Shown: positions 1 through 13,000 of the stretch, in pieces | Layout of the letters: the number at the start of each line of letters is the position of its first letter | How positions within the stretch are numbered: the first letter of the stretch is position 1 | Notes under the pieces: generated by a model | Told to the model about the DNA's origin: nothing | Database searches by the model: none | Seen by the model: the letters and a program-made list of their open reading frames with translations, nothing else | Origin: Colletotrichum lupini | Lineage: Eukaryota > Ascomycota > Sordariomycetes > Glomerellales > Glomerellaceae | Assembly (NCBI RefSeq): GCF_023278565.1 | Contig: NC_064680.1 | Span: 682,001-746,000, forward strand | Direction of reading: 5' to 3' | Length of the DNA: 64,000 nucleotides | Position numbers and translations under genes: made by a program

Positions 1-869
1 ATTATAAAAAAACTAGTTATATTATAAGGGATTATTTATAACTGCAAGAGTAGTATTAATAATACTATAATTATAATAAAACTAAGTGCTTTATTAATAA
101 TTACTTAAGCGTTATATATTATAAATATAATTAAAAAAGGTATAAGGCTACTAGTTATTAATTAAACCTCGCCCTAGCTAAGTAATATAAATTAATAACG
201 AGCTCGAATATTATTTTAATAAAAAGAGTAGTTAGTAATTAATAAGGGCGGCGCTTAGATATCTTAACTTATATATATTTAAACTATATATACAAAAAGC
301 TAAACGCCCTTATTAATTTAAAAATAAAAGGGAACGTAATTAGTATTAAGCTACTTAATAACTTTAATACTAATTTACGAATTTACTTATTATTATAGTT
401 AATAAACGTCGAAAATAAATAAATAAAAACGCTAAGAAGCTATTACTTATAGTTTTAAATTATTAATAATAACTACGTAACGGAGATATAATTATATTAT
501 TTTATAATAGCTAATATTATAGCACTTATACTTATTCTTAGTTTTTCTTAGCTAAAGAATATTAACTTATTAATTAGTTGAAAATAAAAAAAGTAATAAT
601 ATCTAATTTATAAATAATATATTTACTTAAATACTTTAAAAAAAGAGCTATTAAATAACTTAGTTTTAGTAATACTTACGTATATCGTAATTAACTTAGT
701 TATAAATAATAACGTAGTATTAGCGAGCATAGCTAAGGACTAGAAGCTATATTATTAAAATTTTAATAACTTATTTTTAAAAAAGAAGGCTATTTTATTG
801 TTAAATAGAGTACTATATAACTATTATATTAAGCTAAACGATATAGTACTTATTTTTTAAAAACCTATT

Positions 870-3690
870 TACTTATTATTAAATTATAAGCTTAAGATTT
901 TATATAATTATTTAATAAAAATAAAGGCTAGGGGCTAAATATACCCCTTTATAAGCCTAGTAAGAGTACTTATCTTTTTTATACTTAAGAAAAGAGGAGA
1001 GCTATAACTTTATATTAATTATAGAGCGATTAATAAAAATATATAAAAAAATAGAACGCTACTACTATTAATTAAAGAAATACTAAATAAACTATTTAAT
1101 ATTTCTATTTTTATAAAGCTAAGCTTTAAGAATGCGTACTACTATATATATATAGCTAAAAGTAATAAATAAAAAATAGCTTTTTATATTAAATACAAGT
1201 AGTTCGAGTACTTAGTTATACCTTTTAGGCTAACTAATATACCTATAACTTTTTAAATATATATTAATAACGTTCTAAGCGGCTTAGTTAATATTATTTA
1301 TATTATATACTTAAATAATATCCTAATATATAATAATAACTACGTAGTATATAAAGAGTACGTACGTAGCGTATTATAAAAGCTATTAATAGTATTTATT
1401 AATACGCTAATATTATAATATTTTAACCCTACCCTACTTATATAGTTATAAATAAACGCTTTAGCTCGAGCTATTAGCTTAGTAATTACGTAATTATTTA
1501 AAGGTAATTAGTATTTAATTATTTATAAATTAAACAATTTAACGGATATAAAAAGCTATTATAGTATAAAGAATACGGAACTACTAATTATTATAAATAT
1601 ACTAAGGAACTAATAATACTACCTCGCTTATAACTAAAGTTAAGTCGTAGTATTTATAAATTATTTTAATTTATAGTTCTTAAATATAAAAAAGAAATTA
1701 AATAAAAAATAGCTATACTAATTGAACGAACTCGTAGTATTTAATATTAAGATTAGGTTTAAATTAAATATAAAGAACTTAATAAATAAACTATTATAAA
1801 GACTTAACTATAATAAAAATAGTAATAATAATAAAATAAAAGAGCTATTATTAAAAATAAAAAAAGCCTTTACAATATTAAAAATATATAAGAGCTTTTT
1901 AAAATTATAATAATAAAGTATATAAAAATAAGCTATAAAAGTAGTTCTTAAGTAAAAGGGATAATAAGTATTTTAAAAATAGAATTAGTAATAATATAAA
2001 GAAATAAATAAAAGAGGTTAAGAGCTCTAGCTCAAGGGAACTCTAAGGAATATTTTAAAAAGTATAACGGGGCTATAAGCCTAGGATATTAAAATTAGAA
2101 TATAATACTTAAAGAGCTATTTAAGTTTATTATTAAAACTATAAATTACGAGCTACTTATTTTATAAAATTCTAATATAATAAAAGTACTTAAAATAGTA
2201 ATTAGTAAAGAGGGGTTATTAATAATAAATTAATTATAAGCTACTTAATAAGAGAACGTTTTTATAAGGGATAAGTGATAAATTAAAAAAAAATTAACGG
2301 CCTTATTTAATTAAAAAGAAGTAATAATAAAGCTAAGTATATAATTCGAGAGGGCTATTATATTATGATAATTATATTTATATATTATTATATAAGGGGC
2401 TAAAAAGGGAGGTTATTAAAATATATTATAATATACTTATAATAAAATATTATAATGTAAAATAAATAATAGTATTATTAAAACGCTATTATTATTAAAA
2501 TAAAGTAAATAGGGATATAAAAAGTTATATTAATATTTATATAATATATTAGTAAATAAAGTTTTATTATTATAAGCTATATAGCTTATTATACCCCCTA
2601 CTTATCTTAATTAAGCTATAATAAGAAATATTACTAAATTTTATTATAAGCTTATTTATATTAATTATACTAATTAAGAGGCGCCCCTATAACGTAATAC
2701 TTATTATAATAAACTAATTTATAAAATATAATATTTATATTATTATAAGGACGACCTTTATAACCTAGGGATTTATAAACCTCTTATTTATAAAGATCTT
2801 TATTAAGTTTAGAATATTTAAAAAGATCGTTTTTAATAAGGGGTCGTTATTTATAAATAAGTTTTAAACTTATTTCTATTACTTTTTAATAATAAAGAGG
2901 TATTTTAATATTACGTTTTATTTATAAACGGATAGTTAAATAAAATAATAAAATTAATATTTAAAGTAGTACTTTTATTATTTTTATACCTAGGACTAAT
3001 TAAATTCAGTATAATATTTTTATTTAGCTAAGTTTATATATAATAATACTTAGTACTTCGTAATTTATAAAGTGCTTATTAAGGCCCTATTTAGGTTTTT
3101 ATTTATATACTTTATATTAATCTTAATAAGGGCTCGAGATAGTATATAAAATATCTTAACTAAAGAGCGTATAGCTTAATTACGAGCTAATTAAAAAGCT
3201 TTATAACCCCTTATATAAAAAATATATAAAATATATAAATAATAAGTTAATAAAGCTAGGATAAATATATTATATAAAGTAAGTAATTAGGTATTATTAT
3301 TAAAAAAGAATATTAATAAGTAGTGTCCTAATTAGAAGTTAGTTAATAAGTATCTAGGCCTATTTAAAATTAAATTAATAATTAAAATAGTAGGGGTTAT
3401 TTACTAATTGAATATATTAACGTAATATAAAATATATAATATATTTTATATATCCCTATTTAAGTTATATTAATATTATAAAAAAGCTTTTTAAAAGCCC
3501 TTATTTATTAAAGATATAAACGAGGAGCTGCTTTATAAAATAAAACATATTATATAATATAAAGGGCTAAAAAAGAGGTAATAATACCTAATTTAATAAA
3601 AGGGATATAATAATAATAAAAATACGTAAAAGCTAGCTAAGTATATTAAAAACGTAGTATTAATTAGTATACATAAAAAACGAGTTTTAA
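870..3690 (+). pseudogene. RIP-inactivated Ty3/Gypsy chromovirus pol
   Basis: One frame (codons starting at positions divisible by 3) carries pol domains in Gypsy order. Reverse transcriptase lies about 960-1340, where the catalytic YLDD box reads YLNN at 1308-1319. RNase H lies about 1400-1815, with its first Asp changed to Asn at 1455. The integrase core includes the HPQTDGQTER-type motif near 2916-2950, in which nearly every difference is a C-to-T or G-to-A change (His to Tyr, Pro to Leu, Gln to stop, Gly to Ser). A chromodomain-like end follows at about 3513-3680. I found no indel across about 2.7 kb, so damage appears to be substitutions only. Gag and protease would lie upstream, partly outside the window, and LTRs were not located. 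The family assignment rests on conserved motif order and is firm; exact domain edges are approximate. Confidence 0.85.
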
Positions 3691-5440
3691 TTAAATAGCG
3701 CGCCCTAGCTCTTAATAAGCTTAATAATATAACGAACTAGTTATTAATAATAAATAAAAGGGGGCTATATAATTATAATTAAGTAGTATAAACGTACTAA
3801 TTACGAACTATTTTCTTAATTTTTATAATATATAAAAGGATTATCCTTATTTATAAAAGAACTACCCTTATATATAAAAAGGCTACCCTAGTTATTATCC
3901 TAGGGGTCGTTATAAAAAAATAATCTCTTTATTATTAATAAATTTATAAATAATTAATTACGAATACAGAGTATAAGCGGGGCGACTATATATTAATTAA
4001 AATATTATTTAAGTAGCGTATTTTATTATAAAGAATACGAAATAACGTAATTATAGCGTTATTACGGGACGAAAACGTAATATAAAAGGAGCTTATGGCT
4101 ATTTTATTATTATTATTATTAATAATAAGACTTAAGCGGGCCTCTTTATTAGCGCACTTAAGCGCCCTTTATATATTATTAATAGTAATTTAGTAAGTCT
4201 ACTAGAACTATAAAGTAATATTAATAACTTAAATAATAATAATAATAGAGTAATAATAAAATAATAAACCTCTAAATTATAAATATTATTATTTAAAGCG
4301 AAAGTAGTACTTTATAGGGTTCGGATTATAAATTTTATAAACTTAGGGACCTAAAATATTATTAATATAATATATAAAAGAAATAATAAAATAGTAATAA
4401 TACTAAGTACTTATTATATTTTTATAAAAATAGTTTTATATAATATACTTAATATAACGTACGCTAAATCTTAAAAAAGTATTAAATAAAGGAGTAAACT
4501 AAGAGCTATAAATTACTAATTTAATTAATTATAATATTTAGTTTTTAAATTAAGTACTTTATATATAATATAAGCGGGGTAGGGGAGCGGGCGCACTTAG
4601 TTAACCCTAATCTTTTTAACGTTTACTTTTTTTTTTTTCTTTTTAATAAGAGTTTATAAAAGTTAGTATAAGTAATATATAAGTAGTAATATATATATAA
4701 AGTTAGGGTAAGTAAAGGGGATATTAAGCTTTTTAAATAAATTACTATTATTACTATTACTAAGTATATTTATAGTACTAATAACCGTTCTATTATTAAT
4801 AATAATAACTCTATAATTAAGAACTATATTTATATTAAAATAAGTTAATAATAAATACGGAACGATTTTATAAAAAACTTACTTAAATACGGGAAGTATA
4901 CGAAAATAGGGATTTAAAAGATATTTATTAATTATAATATTTATATAACGAGGGAGTAGTATAGATATTAATAAAAATAAAAGACTATATATAAAAAAAT
5001 AACTATAAAAAAAAAAAAAGGAATTTAGAATTATAATAGCTTAAAAAGGGGTTAATATTAGTAAAAAAAAGTAAAATAACGACTACTTAAGTATTAATAG
5101 TCGTAAGGACGGCCTATAAATAAGAGTAACCTAAGTATAGAATTATAGGGCTATTATTTAGAATAAGGGGTCTATATTTAAGTTAATAAGTACTATTTAT
5201 ACCCGCCCTCGTACTATATATCTAAGGACCTCTTAAGTAAGGGATTAATATAGCGTATATAAACTATAAATAAGCTTTAGGACGAAGCCTAGAGGAGGGA
5301 GTACCTTATTAGGCCTCGTTAGTTAAAGAATAGCTTAGGGGGTATAAAGAGGGGGACTAAGTAATAAAGGAGCAGCTTAGGTATATATAGAGCGTTAGTA
5401 GTATACCTCGAGAAAAGGGTAGATTTTAGTAATTCATTTT
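3691..5440. repeat. Unassigned RIP-mutated repeat DNA
   Basis: This continues the AT-rich, CpA/TpG-depleted sequence beyond the Gypsy chromodomain. It contains a long T-run near 4627-4645 and purine-rich stretches toward 5280-5420, but no domain I can name. It could be the 3' part of the Gypsy element with its LTR, or other RIP-mutated repeats. No gene is supported. Confidence 0.7.
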
Positions 5441-5925
5441 TTAAACCCTAATAGCAGTTAGCCTCTGTGAGCTTCTTCCCTGTGTCACACACCTATTGAC
5501 ACCAGCTCTCCGAAGGTGAGCAAAACTGTCAGCCTTGACCGGCAAGGCATTTCACAGACCGGATGTTCTCATTGTCCCATAGTCCATGTCAGTGAATCGC
5601 ACACTTTTTGGCAGGGATATAGAAAAGGGTAGGGCAGGATATCGACCGCAAATACCGGCGTCTAGCTTGTATCGCAGGGATGGTCTAGCGTCTACAGCCA
5701 GAGACTAGCCGAAGCTTGATCATGCGAACTAGGATACTTCCGAGATACGGAGTTAGAATTGACGAGTCTCGAAGTCTATGCTCATACGATGAGATGGAGT
5801 AGTTAAATCATGAAAGTCCCACCATTACTCATGGCCAAACCGATTGACAACATAAGTCACCACAACTAATTCCTGCAAACTGAATCCATCCATGCTTCAT
5901 TCACGCTTCCTTTCTATCACCCTCG
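5441..5925. other. Intergenic, no gene seen
   Basis: Normal-composition sequence between the RIP block and the first gene. It presumably holds that gene's promoter and 5' leader. No coding signal or repeat was recognised. Confidence 0.7.
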
Positions 5926-6941
5926 ATGATTGCGCGAGATTCTGACCCAGGGATTAATCCCCTCGAAGTCCCGGCTATACTGTTCGGTATCACTATAGGC
6001 TTAACAATGCTGGCAACTTTCAAGGCATCGCAGCAGACCTTTCAAATCTACTCAAGAACAAAGTCGGCGACCAAATTGTACCCTTGGATGTGAGTTACTC
6101 GAGTCTATTTGAGTCTCTGTTCTGACGTACTCTACCTAGGATCTGGATCTTCCTCCTCACCAATATCTCTCAAGCAGTAACGAATTGGCTCCTAGCTCAC
6201 GGAGACTTTGTAAAAAGGTAGGACGTCCCGCCCTGTTTTAACCTGTCTGCTCGTCTTACTAGCTGACGGTGGCAGCATTGGTTCCAGTATTGGAAGCTGT
6301 ATGCTCTGGATTTTACAAACACAACTCGCTCCCCAAATCCTTGCGAATCGACTAGGGCTTCTCCTAGTAGATAAAAAACGGGCAAAAATGATGAAATTTG
6401 GGTTGTTGGTCATAGTTGGGGTCATTAATATCTCAGTGACCTGCATATACATTGCAGGGTACTCCATCAACCCGAAATATTTCACTCATCTGCACAAGAT
6501 TTGGGACCCTATCGACAAAGTTGTTGATTTACTAATCGACATTTCGCTGAACACGGTATTCCTACGGATTATTCAACATGAGTTTGTTGCCGACGGCCTT
6601 CAAAAGTACCGACTATTATTTTACTGCGGGGTACTCTTCGTATTGATCTCGTTATGTATGGATGTAAGTTGCCCGGTGTGCACAACGATACAACGATATG
6701 ACTTGACTACAATTACTCAACTACATAACCCTATATGGAATGTTAATGACTTTTCTTCCAATCAAAGATTCTCATGATTGTCATGATGACTGTACAGGAA
6801 CCGTACCTCTACGCTATGACTCACCCAATGGCCTACACTATGAAATTGATTATCGAAATGACGATGGCGGATTTGATATCGTCGATTGCAAAAAGACCAC
6901 ACCAAATGCAAGAGTTTTCGGAACAGATCTGTGTGAGTTAG
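5926..6941 (+). CDS. Fungal multi-pass membrane protein, uncharacterised family
   Basis: Proposed exons are 5926-6089, 6140-6217, 6276-6663 and 6768-6941, joined by GT-AG introns of 50-104 bp. The sum is 804 nt (267 residues). The joined product has alternating hydrophobic segments: an N-terminal helix (ILFGITIGLTML), then KASQQTFQIY, a Trp-rich helix (WIFLLTNISQAVTNWLL), the motif LQTQLAPQILANR, and later WDPIDKVVDLLIDISLNT and MTMADLI. This arrangement resembles a widespread family of fungal integral membrane proteins of unknown function, probably with 6-7 helices. An alternative donor at 6933 with an acceptor at 6987 would extend it to a stop at 7090-7092 (299 residues), so the C-terminus is uncertain. 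The gene begins only about 490 bp from the RIP block yet is not visibly mutated. Family resemblance is from memory of motif patterns. Confidence 0.65.
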
Positions 6942-8073
6942 TGTTTAGTTCTCCTAGCCAGAATCATTCTCCCTGTCGACTGAACAGTGTTGCGAGACCG
7001 TGCTATCGATAGCTTGTTACTACACCCTTCCGTCAAAGCCTTTCAATCAAGTATGGGCGAGGGACTGGTCTCTTGCGGTTTCTGTAAATTAATTTGGTCA
7101 ACATGGCATCAGCAATTGAATAGCATCGTATTCATGACAAAGACTGCCACCTGCTATTCAATTTCTAAGTAAGCACCCAATAATAACCAACTAGTAATGC
7201 ATGGATGCAGAAGACGCACTTATCTTGGTTTCCTGTCGCAAACTTTGGAAACGTTGGTCCTAAGTAAACGTGCTGCTTAATGATTCAATTCACTCATGTA
7301 GTTTTCGCCAAACTCTTTCAATTTACTGCAGTTGCATCGCGCCACATGCGTGATGACGGTGTCCCATTAGTATCTCGACTCATTGCCAGCAACTGTCCAG
7401 CGTTTTCGGGGTGATTAAAGTATGAACGCCGAGCTTACAGGTATCCGCAAGTCTTGCAAATCACTGAGCACAGAGTCTCCAGGGTTCCCCTCTGTGCTAC
7501 GCGAATCTGGCCTTGTCACCTTCGTGTGGAGTGGATGCAACCTCGAAATAGCATGTGGAAGCCCTTGAAAATGGCATGAGAACTGCACAACCAGCCATAC
7601 CTAATCATCTATCCAAGCCTAATGATTCGCCAGAGCAGCGCTGATCCCCACGGGGCACCTTAGTTGCTTTTGAAATCGCTGTCTACGCGTTATCCATCAC
7701 CTTAGCCCTATTACAGACCTGCGTCCGGAGCGTGTCCCCTCCCACAGCAAATAAGGTCGAAGCAAGGTGGGACAGACTCCGCAAGTAGTCAGCGAGATGT
7801 TGCATCGCCGACCGGGATAGAGTTGAATCTGTAACCATTGACTGCCAAATGGAGTTGGCGAGGTTTGTTAGTGCTCACTCTTCGGACGACCTTGTGGCCC
7901 TACTGCTGGCAATTGCAACACGGGAGCCCGGTAGCCTGGCTGATCTAGTGCTCAGGGGTCTTGGTGCAAGAATCGTATTTAAGATGCAACCGCGCAGCAC
8001 AAAATTCGCTGACGGGAGTGAACCCCCCCGAAAGATTTCTGCTTCTCCATCGTCGAACAACAAATAAGCGACC
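6942..8073. other. Intergenic, no gene seen
   Basis: This holds the 3' end of the membrane protein gene (or its alternative last exon to 7092) and the region upstream of the P450 gene. Short open frames lack splice support or recognisable motifs. Confidence 0.6.
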
Positions 8074-9723
8074 ATGGAGATATTTTCGCTTTCGATCGGA
8101 TTTTTCAGTCTTCTACTCATCTCATTCGTCGTTCAGAGGGTCTTGAACAAGTTGAAGAATGGAGTGCGACCCCCATTGCCCCCCGGCCCCAAAGGTTTGC
8201 CGATTGTGGGTAATGTGAACGATCTACCCAAACCTGGCGAATTGGATTACGTTCACTGGTTGAAGCATAAGGAGTTATATGGTCAGTTCTGGTATTTAAT
8301 GGTGATGGCATGATATCCATTATCAGAGAGAGGGTGTGATGTTATCGTTCAGAGGACGTAGCTAATTTGCTTGTCTTAGGCCCCATTAGTTCCATCACAA
8401 CCATGGGCCAGACAGTTGTGATACTTAGTGATCCACAACTTGCCTTTGATCTCTTGGACAAGCGCTCATTGAAGCATTCCTCGAGACCTTCACAAACGTT
8501 CATTGGCGAGATGTATGTGTATTGGAGTGTCATGCGGATCCGTGGAAACCTCTGACAGGAAGAAAGGGTCGGTCTAGAGCACATCACCGGCATGGCCGTC
8601 TATGATGAACGGTTCCGCGCACAGCGCAAGGCTATGGGCCGGATTCTCGGCTCAAAGATGGCTGCAGCAAAATATAATGAGTGGCAAGAGGCCGAAGTCG
8701 GGCATCTTCTTCTGCATCTGCTAGATAGCCCGCAAAACTTTATAGAACATATCAAGAAGTAAGCGGAAAGATGGATTATGTCAAAGGCGTATAGTGGATC
8801 TTCGCTAACCAAATCATGCAGGGAAGCCGGTTCCCTCATCCTCAAGATTACGTACGGCTACACAGCTGAACAGTTCAAGAAAGATCCCTTTCTCGAGATG
8901 ATTACCGAAACCATGGACAACTTTTCGACGGGCGCTACACCTGGTGCCTTCTTAGTTGATGTTTTCCCCTTTCGTCAGTCTCGCGCCATGTTCTTGCCCA
9001 TGACACCCCTTGTCCTAACTCTTAGCAGTGCGATATCTACCCAACTGGGTTCCTGGGACCGGTTTCAAACAGCTCGCAAAGGAATGGAGAGCCCAGATGG
9101 AGGAGACCAGAGACAAACCGTATGCCTTCGTCCAACATCAAATAGCGCAGGTCAAGGACAACTCGTCTTACTTGGCCAACCTTCTCGACTCTCCTGAGCA
9201 ATCACTATTCGACCAACACAACCACAAACACTCGGCGCTAGCTGTATTTGGAGGAGGTGCAGACACGGTGAGTGGCTCGGTCAATTTTAAAGTGAGCTCC
9301 GCATTGTAGCAAACACTGCATACTAAACATCCTACAGACGGTATCGACAGTCGCATCGTTCTTCCTGGCGATGATGGTGTACCCCGACATCCAGAAGAAG
9401 GCCCAGGAGGAAATCGACAGATTTATTGGTAGTGGAAGATTGCCGACTACTAAAGATCGGGAGAACCTTCCTTACATCGAAGCTCTCGTGAAAGAAATTA
9501 TGCGCTGGCATCCTATTGGCCCCATGGGCCTGCCCCATTCTAGCACGGAGGATGACGTTTTCGAGGGCTACTTCATTCCGAAAGGAGCCATGGTACTTCC
9601 CAATATTTGGTAAGTCTGTCAACATGTTGAGATTATCACATTGGCTGAGACAAGTCTATAGGTGGTTCACTCATGACCCAGAGCGGTACCCCGACCCGAT
9701 GAACTTCAAGCCCGAGCGCTTCC

Positions 9724-9925
9724 TGTTAGTATCCCTATTATAGGGTAGTTAGTTCGAACCGTAGTTAACGAAGAGATCAATTGAACTATCTGGATATTTG
9801 CGTAGGTGTAAAAAGGAGGTTCTAACCGTAAGTTAGGCTAGTTACGATAATCGTAAATAGGGCCCCTAATTAGCCCCTACGTAGTCGGCTATATACCGCG
9901 GTCGAATTAGACTTCTAATTCGATA
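9724..9925 (-). repeat. Left LTR (3' LTR of the Copia element)
   Basis: It is the same length as the copy at 16493-16694 and alignable end to end; the differences I noticed are nearly all transitions. The outer (left) part keeps CA and TG steps, whereas the inner part is depleted of them, so the RIP boundary lies within this LTR. It is preceded by target duplication CTTCC at 9719-9723. Confidence 0.92.
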
Positions 9926-9929
9926 CTAA

Positions 9930-9944
9930 CTTTCTCTTTTTTTT
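9930..9944 (-). other. Polypurine tract of the Copia element
   Basis: Fifteen consecutive pyrimidines on the plus strand, four bases inside the left LTR, form a purine run on the minus strand. A polypurine tract next to the 3' LTR primes plus-strand synthesis in LTR retrotransposons, so this fixes the element's orientation as minus. Confidence 0.7.
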
Positions 9945-10099
9945 ATTAATTTAACTACTACGGTTAGAAGTATAATTCGACCTCGGGCCTGTTTACTAGG
10001 TCGTCTCCTTTTCCCCCTTTTCTTTATTCTTTTCGTATAACCTATCCCTCTATTCGTATAGTGACTTTTCTACTACTTACGAATTACTCTAATCCCTTG

Positions 10100-13000
10100 T
10101 TTAGTACTACTTTTATAAAAGCGTCTACGAGGTTATCTTTATTATTAATCTAATAGATCTTAAGTATCTCGCGCCTTTCGTACGATTACCTAAGGGCTAT
10201 AATATTAATTATAAGCCTCTTTTCTTTTATTATTCCTAATTTAACGAGGCATTCGTATAGTAAGTAGGAATCGGTATAAATAACCGTTAGAATAAGTAGA
10301 AGGCTAATTCGATTAGTAATCTTCCTTAGCGTCGTTAAAATCGTATAGGAGAGGTTAATACCGTTAACTATGCTAAAAACCTTTAACGCTAGTATACTTC
10401 TCGTTACTTACTTACTTTTAGTTAACGAGTAGTAGATTATATTACTGTATATAGTAAATTCGCTCTCGCCCATACTCTCGTTAGCTAGGATAATAATATA
10501 CCCTAATTACGAAGTAAGGTCGTTATTATTCGTAAATAACCTATTAACGAAGACGTAGAGCTTATTAGTCGTAAGGTCGATCGGGTAGTAAACGAGACTT
10601 CGATCGAGATTCGTTTACTACTACTTAAGCCGCTTATTAAGTACCTCGATATCTCGTTTAGTTAGATTTATAGCTTATACTACCCTAGCGTAGTTAAAAA
10701 TTACCTTAAGCTAATAAATACTTATAATATATGCCCCTTATATAAGCTTAGCCTTATACCGCTTCTTAATATTAGTTACGTTCGGGTCGACGAGGTTAAT
10801 TTTCTTACCCTGCCCCTTTTACTAAAAGATAACGGTTTCCCCTTTGATTATAAGAATCCCGCTGTTAAATACTAAGGGGGTGTTTATTATAAGGACCTTT
10901 TTTAGCTTCGCTACGAAGCCCGCTTTCTAGAGCTCCTTATCCTCTTTTTTTATAAAGTTAATATCGGATAGGCCTAATATATCGTCGGTCTATATTCTAA
11001 CGATCCTAAATTAGTTACCTTCGTGCTCCGCGACTAATAGGCACGGGTCGTACGTAGAGGTAACTATTAATAGTTAATTAATATAAAAATCGTAATAAGT
11101 AGCCTATTAATAGGTGCCCGATTCTGCGAGCCTATATAGTAGCTTAAGCACTTTAATAATCGTACTTTCTAAGTACTTACTAGCCATTTCCTTTAGTAAA
11201 TAGGCTAGGATTTTCCTTATGAGCCCTATAGCCGATTAGGTATATACCTAGGTAATATTACGGCTCTAAATCTTATATCCCTTTTTCCGTAGCGATACTA
11301 TTAGTATTATTATTAATCGTTAGCTATAGCGCTATATAGTAAGCGATTATATAAGTAGCGTCGCTTTTTTAACGTTGCCGTACCCCTAAATTACGTATCT
11401 AAACTTCTCGTACGGTTAGGGTATTCCTTTTTTTTTTAATTTTACGAACTATTCGCAATTTAAATATGCGGAGGTTTATATACTTTTTTAGATCGTAGAG
11501 GATAAATCGATAGACCCCTCGATCGCGCAAAGTATCTACTTTAATAAGATCTAATCCCTTATACGGCTTTTTAGTAGTTATAATTATGCCTTCTTTACGT
11601 AGTTTAACTACTAGCTCGAAATCGGCTTTCTTTTTTACCGTATAAAAGGTATTAATTACCTCGTTATTAGTAATAAATTGCCGCGTTAGTGCTTGCCGTC
11701 GTGGTCTCCCGCGACGTATTAGTACTCTTTTAGTAATTTCCTTTTCCTCGTTATCTATTAGTACTACTACGACGATTTTATCGAGGATAATTTCCTATGC
11801 CTCTACCGCGGGTTATATAGCTTCCCCTAGCTCTTTTTCTTTTTATAAGTTAGAAATTACTTCGATAGGATCTATATAATATAGTTTAACTATTATAATT
11901 AATACCTTAAGTAGCTAGTCGCGATCTCTTGCGACTACGTAAGAACGCTCGTTGACGGAAATTAATTTATATAGCCTAGCTTATTATTAAGTAATTTCGC
12001 GCTATACTCGTATATCCGAATTTAGGGGCATATCTAAATTGACCCCTATATCGGGCCTATTGCGCGTAGTAATTACCTTATTAATTTATTTTTTTATACT
12101 TACCTCGCGCAGTGCCCGTATTACTTTTTTAATTACTTAAGCTCGCTAGCTTATGTCTAGTAACGGTAGCGAGGCTAAGGTCGTTCTTAAATATGCTCTA
12201 AATACTAAAAGCGTTAATATAAGCCCGTTAGGCCCTATAGTATCGTTATAGTATTTAAGTACTATCTAAAGGTATTCGTCGTTATTAGAATCGGGATTTT
12301 CCTTTTTAATAATTTTAAACGCTCTTTTTAACTACTAGTGCGCCCTTTTTACTTCTTTAATACTATAGTACGCTTCGACGGGTACGACTTTTAACTATAT
12401 ACCGTAGGCCGTTATATTTTTTTTAAATTTTACTAATTTAAAACTAGTACTAGCGTCGGTTCTAATACTATCTAGCGGTCCTTAGTATATATCGATCTAG
12501 CTTTTTCGTAGAGCTACCTATACTATTTTTACTTATAAATCCCGTAAGAATTGCCCTATTTAGAATAATATAGCCTCGTTAATTATATATAGGACCGGTC
12601 GACTGTTTAAGTAGAAGATATCGATAACGATTTCCTAATTAAAGTTAAGCTTATTACGTAATTTAAATTTGAATCTGCGTAGGCTCTGCGTATTTATTTA
12701 GTATTAGTAATATACTTTCGTTAACTACTCTAGCGCCCCTATTTCGATATTATTATTACTTAAATGCTTTAAGAGGTTATATAGCCTCGCAACCGACGGG
12801 TAGCTAAATCTCTAGTATAGTTATCTAAGCTTACTTTCCGTTAGGTAATTAATCGACTTCGTATCGTTAGTAAGCCTTATAAACGCGTGCCCCTATCGTC
12901 GTTTAACTATTTTGAAGTGCTTATAGCTAGAGATTCTATTCCTCGTATTATTAAATATAATACCTAGTCGATCTATGTCTTTTAGATATAGGAGAAATGG

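Larger units (their letters stand above)
1..5440. repeat. AT-rich RIP-mutated block
   Basis: The block is overwhelmingly A/T, and the dinucleotides CpA and TpG are almost absent while TpA is very frequent. Stop codons fill every frame. This is the expected end product of repeat-induced point mutation, which converts C to T (G to A on the other strand) mainly at CpA in duplicated DNA. The left edge runs off the window. The right edge is abrupt: from about 5440 onward the sequence regains normal composition with many CA and TG steps. A Ty3/Gypsy pol relic is recognisable inside it; the rest is unassigned repeat DNA. Confidence 0.95.

Noticed and set aside
1..5440. Centromere or mitochondrial origin for the AT-rich block
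   Set aside because: The CpA/TpG depletion and the recognisable Gypsy pol with RIP-type substitutions explain the composition. A centromeric location is possible but nothing here shows it.
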